40,570 bases of DNA from E44-bin46 sp964354655. GTDB lineage: Bacteria; Chloroflexota; Dehalococcoidia; Dehalococcoidales; E44-bin46. The stretch covers positions 1 through 40,570 of the forward strand of contig CAYHAL010000012.1 in NCBI GenBank assembly GCA_964354655.1. Reading direction: 5' to 3'. The notes beneath the pieces are model-generated. The model searched no databases. It saw nothing but the letters and a program-made list of their open reading frames with translations, and was not told the origin of the DNA. The translations under genes were made by a program, and so were the position numbers. Shown one piece after another: positions 15,858 to 23,766 of this stretch. Position 1 is the stretch's first letter, and the number at the start of each line of letters is the position of its first letter.

Positions 15858-16808
15858 ATGAAATGTAGGCGTCGTTCACAGATGATGGTTTCTAGCCTTG
15901 TGAGGCAGGCAATCAGCTGCTGTAAAATTGCCGCCATCGGAACGGTAGCAGTTACTTTGCTGCTAACAGCGTGCGCAAGCTCAAGCGGCAGAGTTTATGC
16001 AAATCCGGCGTGGTCACCAGATGGCAGCAAGATTGTCTTCACCGTTGAGGCGGAAAAGGGGAGCCGCGTAGGCAGCCCAGTCATCTGGGTCATGAATGCC
16101 GACGGTAGTAATCAGACACAGCTTACTAATAGTCCTGCTGATCGGGAACCAGCGTGGTCACCAGACGGCACCAAAATCGCCTTCAGCTCCTGGCGCTGGA
16201 GTGCACGTAATCATAACATCTGGGTCATGAACCCTGATGGGAGTAACCAGACACGTCTTACTAGTAGTGCTGGTGATGAGTACAATCCGGCGTGGTCGCC
16301 AGACGGTACTAAGATCGCCTTTTATTCTGTCCGCGATGACAACTGGGAAATCTACGTCATGAATGCCGACGGTAGTAACCAGACAAATCTTACCAATAAT
16401 GCTGCTCGGGACTTCTGTCCGGCGTGGTCACCCGACGGCACCAAGATTGCTTTTTCATCCGATAGAGATGGTAATGATGAAATTTACGTAATGGATGCCG
16501 ACGGTAGTAACCAGACAAGGCTGACAGAGACCGAGGCTATGGACGACAACCCGGCATGGTCACCGGACGGCATTAAAATCGCTTTTGACTCTGGACAGAG
16601 AGACACAAATAACAGCGATATCTGGGTGATGAATGCCGACGGTAGCAACCAGACAAGGCTGACAGAGACCGAGGCTTATGATGGATACCCAGCGTGGTCA
16701 CCAGACGGCAGCAAGATTGTTTTTGTATCCGATAGAGATGGCAGTTCTGAAATTTACGTCATGGATGCCGATGGCAGTAATCAGACAAGGCTTACTACTG
16801 CAGAATAA
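15858..16808 (+). CDS. Lipoprotein with six-bladed TolB-like (PD40) beta-propeller
   Basis: Starting at the ATG at 15858 behind CAGGAG, the protein has 316 residues. A basic N-region and a hydrophobic segment end in LLLTAC, a lipobox, so it is probably anchored outside the membrane. The mature part is almost entirely six repeats, each with PAWSPDGTKIAF and then IYVMNADGSNQTRLT. That is one full six-bladed propeller of the WD40-like PD40 type. The TolB N-terminal domain is absent, so it is a stand-alone propeller and not Tol-Pal TolB. The repeats are very similar to one another at DNA level, suggesting recent internal duplication. The partner is unknown. Confidence 0.85.
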   Translation: MKCRRRSQMMVSSLVRQAISCCKIAAIGTVAVTLLLTACASSSGRVYANPAWSPDGSKIVFTVEAEKGSRVGSPVIWVMNADGSNQTQLTNSPADREPAWSPDGTKIAFSSWRWSARNHNIWVMNPDGSNQTRLTSSAGDEYNPAWSPDGTKIAFYSVRDDNWEIYVMNADGSNQTNLTNNAARDFCPAWSPDGTKIAFSSDRDGNDEIYVMDADGSNQTRLTETEAMDDNPAWSPDGIKIAFDSGQRDTNNSDIWVMNADGSNQTRLTETEAYDGYPAWSPDGSKIVFVSDRDGSSEIYVMDADGSNQTRLTTAE

Positions 16809-16858
16809 CAACGCACATGAGGGAAAAGTGTTAAACCGCCACATTAGGAGGTATCAAC

Positions 16859-17275
16859 ATGGTTGTCACGGAAAAAATCAGCCTCAGCACTAAAGGAGAG
16901 TGTAATATCGTTAATATTACTCCGCAAGTAGAACGAAAAGTGGCTGAAGCTGGCATAAATAGCGGAGTGGTTACTCTATTTGTCACTGGCTCAACTGCCG
17001 GGGTGACTACTATTGAATTTGAGTCCGGTTTGCTCTCTGACTTCCAAGATATGTGGCAACGAATTACCCCTAAAAATATCCCTTATAAGCATGACCGTGC
17101 CTGGGGTGAGGGCAACGGCTACTCACACGTCGGCGCCTCACTACTGGGTGCGTCACTGGTAGTCCCTTTCAATGACAAAAAACTAACCCTGGGCACTTGG
17201 CAGCAAATAGTCCTGGTAGATTTCGACAACCGACCTCGGTCAAGACAAGTAGTGCTACAGATTATGGGTGAGTAG
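16859..17275 (+). CDS. YjbQ/UPF0047 family protein
   Basis: A 138-residue protein with the family signatures FVTGSTAGVTTIE, WGEGNGYSHVGASLLGAS and LGTWQQIVLVDFDNRPR. Its conserved His/Glu/Asp residues form a metal-binding pocket. E. coli YjbQ shows weak thiamine phosphate synthase activity, but the physiological role is unclear. The ATG follows TTAGGAGGTATCAAC. It ends 6 nt before the convergent folE. Confidence 0.9.
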   Translation: MVVTEKISLSTKGECNIVNITPQVERKVAEAGINSGVVTLFVTGSTAGVTTIEFESGLLSDFQDMWQRITPKNIPYKHDRAWGEGNGYSHVGASLLGASLVVPFNDKKLTLGTWQQIVLVDFDNRPRSRQVVLQIMGE

Positions 17276-17281
17276 AATTAA

Positions 17282-17848
17282 CTATTTGCCCTGTAGCAGG
17301 GAGAAGAACTCAGCCCTGGTTGCTGCTTTACTGCGGAAAGTGCCTCTGAGGGCTGAGGTAACGATGGCGCTTCTTGGTTTCTTGATGCCCCGCATAATCA
17401 TACACAGGTGCTCAGCCTGAACAATTACCGCCACTCCATCAGGCCTAATCCCACTAACAATGGCATCAGCAATCTGAGTAGTCATCCTCTCCTGTACTTG
17501 AGGGCGCTTGGCGACGATTTCCACTGCTCTAGCTAGTTTGCTGGCACCGACAATACGACCTTCGGCATTGGGAATATAACCTATATGGACGGCACCGTAA
17601 AATGGCAGAAGGTGGTGCTCACACATAGAATAAAAGGGAATGTCTCTCACAATCACCATTTCCCGATGCCCTTCCTCAAAACCTACCTTCAGTTCCTCTC
17701 TAGGGTCCTTATCCAGTCCGGCAAAAAGCTCGGTATACATCTCAGCCACGCGGGCAGGAGTACCTACTAAGCCTTCCCGTTTAGGGTCTTCCCCGATAGC
17801 CTTAATAATAGAAGCTACTGCTGCCCTAATTTCAGCTTCATCAATCAC
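17282..17848 (-). CDS. folE: GTP cyclohydrolase I
   Basis: A 188-residue enzyme turning GTP into dihydroneopterin triphosphate, the entry to tetrahydrofolate. Zinc ligands are Cys76 and His79 in SMCEHHLLPF and Cys149 in AEHLCMIMRG. The length and the conserved GVAVIVQAEHLC block are normal for FolE type 1. It starts with GTG behind AAGGAGGGATAGC. It is downstream of thrC, with hairpin repeat copy 2 filling the gap. Confidence 0.95.
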   Translation of the reverse strand: MIDEAEIRAAVASIIKAIGEDPKREGLVGTPARVAEMYTELFAGLDKDPREELKVGFEEGHREMVIVRDIPFYSMCEHHLLPFYGAVHIGYIPNAEGRIVGASKLARAVEIVAKRPQVQERMTTQIADAIVSGIRPDGVAVIVQAEHLCMIMRGIKKPRSAIVTSALRGTFRSKAATRAEFFSLLQGK

Positions 17849-17885
17849 GCTATCCCTCCTTAGCCATTTTTAAACTATTATTAAA

Positions 17886-17946
17886 ATTTTCGGGAAACAA
17901 TTCCTATCTGATTAGCTTTGAATTGTTTCAAGCGTTATGTTAAGTT
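17886..17946. repeat. Hairpin repeat, copy 2
   Basis: A second copy of the unit at 60-120, in the same orientation. The inverted arms are GAAACAATTC (17894-17903) and GAATTGTTTC (17920-17929). The first 35 positions differ at one site between copies, and the outer end reaches into the thrC stop codon. It may act as a 3' hairpin for thrC messages. Confidence 0.75.
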
Positions 17947-18992
17947 AATCCTAAAGCCTGCTCCACAGCTGTTAAGTCAGCCGGAAGCTCAAGAAGGGGC
18001 TCGGCGCTTTTCAAAGCAGTATCAATATCCTTAAGACCAGTGCCAGTTACCACGCAGACTACGCTCTTTTGCGAGAAGTCCATCCCGCGGTGAGAAAGTT
18101 TAATAAGCCCAGCCAGAGAAGCGGCTGAAGCCGGCTCACCAAAGACACCCCCCTTAGTCGCCATAAGGCTCTGGGCGGCTAGAATCTCCTCATCGCTGAC
18201 CATATCTATAATTCCGCCCGACTCATCACGAGCGGCTACAGCCTTTTGCCAGCTAGCTGGGTTGCCGATACGTATCGCTGAGGCAACAGTCTGTGGCTCC
18301 TTAATGACATAACCCCGAACGATAGGGGCAGCACCCTCAGCTTGAAACCCCATCATCTTGGGTTTTTGCCTCGCTTTCCCCTGGTGATAATATTCAACAA
18401 AGCCCTTCCAGTAGGCGGTAATATTACCAGCGTTACCTACCGGGATGAAGAGGTAGTCGGGGGCTCTACCTAAAACGTCAACAATCTCAAAGGCAGCCGT
18501 TTTTTGCCCATCTATGCGATGGGGATTAACCGAGTTTACCAGAGCCACCGGATGCCTCTGGGTTAGACTTCTTACAATGCTTAGCGCCTGGTCAAAACTC
18601 CCATCTATGGCAACGATTTTAGCCTTGTAGACAATAGCCTGAGCCAGCTTGCCTAAAGCAATCCTGCCCTTAGGCACAATAATAATAGCCTCAAGCCCAC
18701 AATAGGCGGCATAGGCAGCGGCGGAGGCGCTAGTATTACCGGTTGAGGCACACATTATAACTTTACTACCAGCTTCCAATGCCTTAGCTACCGCCACCAC
18801 CATGCCCCTGTCCTTAAATGAACCGGTAGGATTGCACCCCTCCAGCTTAAAATATAGCTCCCCGCAGCCAATTTCTCTTTCTAGCTCGGTGCACCTGACC
18901 AGTGGGGTATCCCCCTCCCCTAATGAGAACAGCGGTGTGTTAGGCGTAACTGGAAGGAGGTCTTTATATTTAACCAGAACTCCGTGTTTCAT
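17940..18992 (-). CDS. thrC: Threonine synthase
   Basis: A PLP enzyme converting phosphohomoserine to threonine. From the ATG at 18992 it has 350 residues; Lys60 in PTGSFKDRGM carries PLP, with GNTSASAAAYAA and PVGNAGNITAYWKG completing the cofactor pocket. A GTG at 19016 would add eight residues, but it lies against a hairpin arm and has no ribosome site; AAAGG precedes the ATG. The message leader carries a 10-bp hairpin. hom lies upstream in the same direction but is separated from thrC by three AT-rich genes. Confidence 0.94.
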   Translation of the reverse strand: MKHGVLVKYKDLLPVTPNTPLFSLGEGDTPLVRCTELEREIGCGELYFKLEGCNPTGSFKDRGMVVAVAKALEAGSKVIMCASTGNTSASAAAYAAYCGLEAIIIVPKGRIALGKLAQAIVYKAKIVAIDGSFDQALSIVRSLTQRHPVALVNSVNPHRIDGQKTAAFEIVDVLGRAPDYLFIPVGNAGNITAYWKGFVEYYHQGKARQKPKMMGFQAEGAAPIVRGYVIKEPQTVASAIRIGNPASWQKAVAARDESGGIIDMVSDEEILAAQSLMATKGGVFGEPASAASLAGLIKLSHRGMDFSQKSVVCVVTGTGLKDIDTALKSAEPLLELPADLTAVEQALGLT

Positions 18993-19014
18993 CTTAGCCT
19001 TTCGCAAACTCCTC

Positions 19015-19041
19015 ACTTGAGGTTATTTTAGAACCTCAAGT
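19015..19041 (-). promoter_or_regulatory. Perfect 10-bp hairpin upstream of thrC
   Basis: ACTTGAGGTT (19015-19024) and AACCTCAAGT (19032-19041) flank a 7-nt loop. On the message it lies just before GAGGAG and the thrC start. No T-run follows, so it is not an ordinary terminator; it could be an operator or a leader structure. Confidence 0.55.
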
Positions 19042-19173
19042 CATTTAATTCCAGTGTAGCAACCCTATCCCCTTTATCCCCTTCCCCTTGATAAGGGCTT
19101 TGCTCCATAAGTGCTACTTGTTCCAAAAGTCAAATGAATCGCCTCTCAGAGTTTTGTATAAAACTTGAGAAGA

Positions 19174-21120
19174 CTAACCGAGCATTTCAAAATTTTTCCC
19201 TTTGCACCATTTGTCTTCTAAACGAATGGTAAATTTTCTACCGTGTGGTTGTATCAGAAAGGATTTAATCAAATTTAACTCTTTCAATTTATCCCTAAAA
19301 AACTTCACGCCTTTTTTATAGTTGGGCGTATAAATTGTGATATAAACACCCTTCCCAGAAATAGCCTCTAAAGCTCTTATGTGGAATTTTTTCTCCTTTT
19401 GCTTTTCCTCTTTCCCCCCTTTACGTGATATGAAAGGTCTTCCCCATTCTTGTATACTGTCACAGAATATTAAAAGAAAAGTAAGAGGATTCTTGGTAAA
19501 TTCCATACCGTCCAATATTTTTAGAGCATAGTTTTTACCCCATTTTTTACTTAGCTTCTTCCACAACTCTTTATCATGTAGTGCTATTGCAAGTGCACTA
19601 GGCACAAAAACTTCCTGAACGATTTTATCGAGCGTGCCAATTCCGCCTGATATTGATTTAATTAACTGTTTCTTTTCAACATTATTAAGCCTTTGAACTA
19701 TTTTCAAGAGGGCTAAACTACTGAGAGTACAGTGTTTCTTTTCCCTAGTTATTTCCTTATAGAAAAACTCTACCAGTTCCTTTTTGTCAATTAACCAATT
19801 TTCCTCTGGCTTCCTTTCATGTCTACAGCACAATGAATACACAATATGCCCCATACATGATAGGAAGCTTTCATCAACGAACGCAGTCTTTAGGTCTAGA
19901 TTAGCTAATGCCACGTTCACCCGAAATACTTCATGAAAGAACTTTGTACACCAATCGTCATATAATTGGACGGGCCAAGCCATATCGTGAAATGAAGAGG
20001 CAATAAGCCAGCATATTTCTGGTTTTTTGCAACCGAACTTTTCAAAATCTTCATATAACACATCTATGATGTAGATGCCCAATAGAAAAACTTGAAATTG
20101 ATGGATATAATGGTCACGATAATACGCTTGTTGTTTTTCTTCACCCGCGGTAAACACATGCAACAAAGCAGGCTCAAAAGTCTCTAAAAATTTTGAGTAA
20201 GGTAATCCAACGTACTCTTTCCATAATTTTTGGAAGACTTCGCTAACAAAAACATAATCACTATCATTTTCATCAAGTTGCTCATTAACCAGTTCTTTCA
20301 ATCTTTCTCTATAAGAGACTTTTGTTAATTTGTCCATTAGGGTTAATAATCTTCTGTCAATATACCTCTCCCCGAACTCTTCTGGTGTAACTCCGGCTAC
20401 AGCATCTACAGCATCAAGAATGTATTGGTCAAAGAATATTGCAAAGCCTTCCACAACATCTTTTTCTTTGAAAGCCTCTTTAAAGGCATCAAAAGTCTCA
20501 ATTTTATTTCTTTTATAAATTTTCTGAATTGTCTCTCCCAGGTCTTTTTTATTTTCGCTGGATGTCTGAAATTCACCAGTCATTCTTTCTCGGAGCGATT
20601 TTGGCGGACAAACTTCGTCCTCTCTCTGTGCTACTTTATCAACGATTAATAGACCAAACCCATTATTCCTAAAGAACTTAAGCCTAGTTTTAGGAATATC
20701 AAAAGGCGTAATGACAACGATAATTTCTACTCTTTTAGGTTCAGTAATCCGAGACAAATAGAATTGATAAAACAACAATCTCCTCTTTAAATATTTCCAT
20801 GATTTACTCTGCTGAAAACATTTTCTTGAGGAGACCACAAAATGGAGGGTGTAGTAATTGAAAAGCTTTTTACGTTTCCTTTTTACCTTTATTACACTTT
20901 TTTCGTCTATTAACTCTGGTTTCCGCGTAACAAGCAAAAGGTCAACCGGCAACTGAGAATATGAAAGAAATTCCTGCGCTTTTTTAGCTTTAATAACATC
21001 AGCTTGAAATTCTGGTGATTCTTCGAGGTCCCTGTATGTTCTCTCACTTTTGAATTTCTTCTCAAGATACTCTATCATTTCGCCATGCGTGTAATTTTTT
21101 ACCACTCTATTCATTAGCAT
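19174..21120 (-). CDS. Large HD-domain protein with a possible nuclease-like N-terminal region, unrecognised family
   Basis: A 648-residue basic, AT-rich gene. The C-terminal half looks like an HD-type metal phosphohydrolase: RDHYIHQF (His337), LIASSFHDMAW (His378-Asp379), ALHD (515-516) and IFCDSIQEWGRP (Asp554). The order matches the H...HD...H...D pattern. Residues 40-165 alternate strands and helices with conserved-looking KR-rich and NNGFGLLIVD segments; this resembles the last strands of restriction-endonuclease-like folds, but no full PD-(D/E)xK motif is obvious. There are no membrane segments. It sits downstream of the radical SAM and peptide genes, between hom and thrC, with codon use unlike either. 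A defence or nucleotide-signalling role is possible but unproven. Confidence 0.6.
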   Translation of the reverse strand: MLMNRVVKNYTHGEMIEYLEKKFKSERTYRDLEESPEFQADVIKAKKAQEFLSYSQLPVDLLLVTRKPELIDEKSVIKVKRKRKKLFNYYTLHFVVSSRKCFQQSKSWKYLKRRLLFYQFYLSRITEPKRVEIIVVITPFDIPKTRLKFFRNNGFGLLIVDKVAQREDEVCPPKSLRERMTGEFQTSSENKKDLGETIQKIYKRNKIETFDAFKEAFKEKDVVEGFAIFFDQYILDAVDAVAGVTPEEFGERYIDRRLLTLMDKLTKVSYRERLKELVNEQLDENDSDYVFVSEVFQKLWKEYVGLPYSKFLETFEPALLHVFTAGEEKQQAYYRDHYIHQFQVFLLGIYIIDVLYEDFEKFGCKKPEICWLIASSFHDMAWPVQLYDDWCTKFFHEVFRVNVALANLDLKTAFVDESFLSCMGHIVYSLCCRHERKPEENWLIDKKELVEFFYKEITREKKHCTLSSLALLKIVQRLNNVEKKQLIKSISGGIGTLDKIVQEVFVPSALAIALHDKELWKKLSKKWGKNYALKILDGMEFTKNPLTFLLIFCDSIQEWGRPFISRKGGKEEKQKEKKFHIRALEAISGKGVYITIYTPNYKKGVKFFRDKLKELNLIKSFLIQPHGRKFTIRLEDKWCKGKNFEMLG

Positions 21121-21189
21121 TGTTGTCTACTTATTTATAGTTCCCTTTGTCAAATAGAAGAGCCTCACATTTCCAAGATTGCTGGTTAC

Positions 21190-21363
21190 TTATCGGCAAT
21201 GATGGCATTTACTACACGTAATTGAGAGCTTGCCTCTGTTGAGTTTCTCCAACTGCTTCAGCCGATAGTCAGGGTCTGTTAGTTGCTCAGGTGAAAGTTC
21301 GCTTGGGTCTCTAAATTCTGACTTGCTTCTCTGCCTGATGCTCTCTCTTAATTCTTTTACCAT
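21190..21363 (-). CDS. Small Cys-tailed peptide, candidate RiPP precursor
   Basis: A 57-residue ORF, MVKELRESIRQ at the start and LSITCSKCHHCR at the end. The ATG at 21363 has AGGAGG six nt upstream; an ATG at 21369 would add two residues. The first 48 residues are charged, helical and leader-like (DPSELSPEQLTDPDYRLKQLEKL). All three Cys lie in the last eight residues, as CxxCxxC. The gene overlaps the 3' end of the radical SAM/SPASM gene by 53 nt in another frame, which suggests coupled translation. This layout is that of a precursor peptide and its maturase. I do not recognise the peptide as a named family; a small metal-binding protein is an alternative. Confidence 0.72.
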   Translation of the reverse strand: MVKELRESIRQRSKSEFRDPSELSPEQLTDPDYRLKQLEKLNRGKLSITCSKCHHCR

Positions 21364-22450
21364 TTTCATCCTCCTCTTTGTAATCTTCCTTCCAACACTG
21401 CGGGTCTTCTGCTAGGTAATCTCCTGTATAGGCGTATGCCATCGCCCGGCAACCACTACAACGTGTAATAAACGCGCATGAATTGCACTTCCCATTCAAA
21501 TTGCGTTTATCCGCAATCTGCCAAAGAAGGTCTGATGTAAACCATATTTCTTCAAGAGAATCCCTTTTTAGGTCGCCAATAGGGATAGGTAGTCTCCTAC
21601 AAGCCAAGACTGTGGCATCAGGCAAAATACATAACCCATCAAGTCCTATAGAACAAACAGCTCCCAATTCTTTATGTGGAGCTGTGATAACTCCTGCTTT
21701 AGCCCTCTGCGGGTTTATATTTATCCATAAAGGTCTGTATTTTAGAATACGTAACTGTGTGCCTTTTTCATACTCTACATCAGCACGGTCAGAAATATAC
21801 TGAAAAGTATCCCGAATTTCTTCTGGTGAAAGTAAAGAATCTTTCATGTCTTCCGCAGACCCCATAGGAACTAGTCTTTCTATGGTTAGACCTGTGATTC
21901 CTTCTCTAATTGCTAGGTCAATGAGGGAGGGAACGTCCTTCATATTGCATCGTTGCAATGTAAACATTATCTTTGTATCTATTCCGTGGCGATTGAGTAT
22001 TCTTATACCGTTAATTGCTTTTTCAAAAGTGCCACGACCACGAATTTCATCGTGCGTTTTTGAAGAAGCACCATCTAGAGAAACTTGAACACGATGCAAC
22101 TTTCTGATAAGTTTTAATCTCTTTACTATATCATCTGTAAGCATAGTACCATTGGAAAGAATATCTAGATTAGACACGTCCTCAGAAGAGTTGAGATATT
22201 CCAGAAAAGATAAAAGGTCTTTTCTAATAAAGGGCTCTCCTCCTGTAATGGAAATATCTCCTTTCTTACCCCACTTGGATAAGGTCTGGAACAATTTAAA
22301 AGCGATAACTTTTAGCTCTTCCAATGGCAGGTCTTGGGCATCCGTGTAATTCTCCTGATAACAATGGGTACAGCGTAAATTACATTTGTCTGTAATATGC
22401 CATTGAAAATAGAAATCTTTGGGCTCTTGTGAAAAAGCAGTTTGCTCCAT
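21311..22450 (-). CDS. Radical SAM/SPASM enzyme, probable peptide maturase
   Basis: A 379-residue radical SAM enzyme. The SAM cluster motif CNLRCTHC lies at Cys23, Cys27 and Cys30, the GGEP motif follows (SITGGEPF), and the barrel ends near residue 230. A full SPASM domain binds auxiliary clusters: Cys266/Cys274, Cys284, then CNSCAFITRCSGC (Cys322, 325, 331, 334) and Cys352. This architecture is shared with AlbA-, PqqE- and anSME-type enzymes that modify peptides. No sulfatase is nearby, but a Cys-tailed peptide gene overlaps its 3' end, which argues for peptide maturation. The tail after residue 360 is Lys/Glu-rich. It begins 14 nt after hom, behind GAGAGG. Confidence 0.85.
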   Translation of the reverse strand: MEQTAFSQEPKDFYFQWHITDKCNLRCTHCYQENYTDAQDLPLEELKVIAFKLFQTLSKWGKKGDISITGGEPFIRKDLLSFLEYLNSSEDVSNLDILSNGTMLTDDIVKRLKLIRKLHRVQVSLDGASSKTHDEIRGRGTFEKAINGIRILNRHGIDTKIMFTLQRCNMKDVPSLIDLAIREGITGLTIERLVPMGSAEDMKDSLLSPEEIRDTFQYISDRADVEYEKGTQLRILKYRPLWININPQRAKAGVITAPHKELGAVCSIGLDGLCILPDATVLACRRLPIPIGDLKRDSLEEIWFTSDLLWQIADKRNLNGKCNSCAFITRCSGCRAMAYAYTGDYLAEDPQCWKEDYKEEDENGKRIKREHQAEKQVRI

Positions 22451-22464
22451 GTTTTTCCTCTCTT

Positions 22465-23766
22465 TTAAGCTTCAACCCGGATAAAGTTGCTTATCTCATT
22501 AACTGTAGTTAGATGAGTTAGCTCGCCGAGGGCTTGCTGCATTGCCGCTTCCTGAGCTGGGTGGGTCATAATAACAATTTCAGCGGTCTGGGCTACTGAA
22601 TCAGCCAGCTTCTGAATGACTGAAGAGATGCTAATTTGATGGTCACCCAAAACCTTTGCAATCTGAGCCAAAACTCCAGGGCGGTCGGCAACATTGAGTC
22701 TGAGATAGTACCGGGTTGTAATCTCAGACATAGGTTTGACGCTCTTACCTGGCTGCGCTCCCCATTTGACTCTACTACCAGCGCCCAGGATAACATCCTT
22801 TGCCGCCGCCACAATATCAGCTATCACGGCACTACTGGTAGGTAGAGGACCAGCCCCTTCACCAAAGAAAAGCACCTTGCCTACCAGGTCGCCTTCAACC
22901 TGAACAGCATTATAAACACCATCAACCTTAGCCAGAAAAGTGTCCTCAGGGATAAAGACCGGGTGAACCCGGACTTCAATTGACTCGTCACTCTGCTTGG
23001 CTATAGCCAGAAGCTTTATGGCGAAGCCAAGCTCCCGAGCGTATTGGAAATCACGGCTAGTAAGTCGTGAAATTCCCTCGCAGTAAATATCCTCAGGTCG
23101 AACTTGACTCCGAAAGGCTAAAGAGGCAAGAATAGCCAGCTTATATGAAGCATCTATCCCCTCCACATCATCCCGTGGATTGGGCTCAGCATAGCCTAAC
23201 TCCTGAGCTCGCTTAAGAGCTGAAAGGAAATCCACGCCGTCTCTAGCCATCCTGGTGAGGATAAAGTTGGTAGTCCCATTTATTATGGCATAAATACCAC
23301 TTATCTTATTGGCTAACAGGTCACGCTGAAAGGGACTGATAAGTGGGATGCCACCACCAACAGCAGCTTCGTAATGCAGCCCTACCCCATGCTGTTGAGC
23401 CAAAGTCAGTAGCTCCGTCCCATGCTTGGCAATAACCTCCTTATTGGAGGTAACAACATGCTTACCGCCCAACAGCGCCCTGGTTAAATAGTCTATGGCT
23501 GGAACCTCGCCCCCTATCGCCTCAACAACTATATCTATCCTTGGAGTAGCAAAGAACTCGTCAGCGTCAGTAGTAAAAAGCTGGGGATCCATCGCCTGCG
23601 CCTGCGACCGGGATAAATCCTGAGGCAGCACTTTTACCTTCCGCAAGACGAGAGGACAACCAACCTGCTCCGCCAAAGCATCTGCCTTGTCTACTAAGAC
23701 CTTGGCTACCTGGCCAGCAATTACCCCTAACCCCATTAAGCCAATGCCAATGCTCTGTTTCTTCAC
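22465..23766 (-). CDS. hom: Homoserine dehydrogenase with ACT domain
   Basis: A 433-residue enzyme reducing aspartate semialdehyde to homoserine. The Rossmann start is GIGLMGLGVIAGQVAKVL, the catalytic core has the AAVGGGIPLI and NGTTNFILTRM signatures, and an ACT domain (LRLNVADRPGVLAQIAKVL) fills the last 80 residues, as in threonine-feedback-regulated Hom. The start overlaps the upstream PPIase stop by ATGA. Confidence 0.95.
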   Translation of the reverse strand: MKKQSIGIGLMGLGVIAGQVAKVLVDKADALAEQVGCPLVLRKVKVLPQDLSRSQAQAMDPQLFTTDADEFFATPRIDIVVEAIGGEVPAIDYLTRALLGGKHVVTSNKEVIAKHGTELLTLAQQHGVGLHYEAAVGGGIPLISPFQRDLLANKISGIYAIINGTTNFILTRMARDGVDFLSALKRAQELGYAEPNPRDDVEGIDASYKLAILASLAFRSQVRPEDIYCEGISRLTSRDFQYARELGFAIKLLAIAKQSDESIEVRVHPVFIPEDTFLAKVDGVYNAVQVEGDLVGKVLFFGEGAGPLPTSSAVIADIVAAAKDVILGAGSRVKWGAQPGKSVKPMSEITTRYYLRLNVADRPGVLAQIAKVLGDHQISISSVIQKLADSVAQTAEIVIMTHPAQEAAMQQALGELTHLTTVNEISNFIRVEA

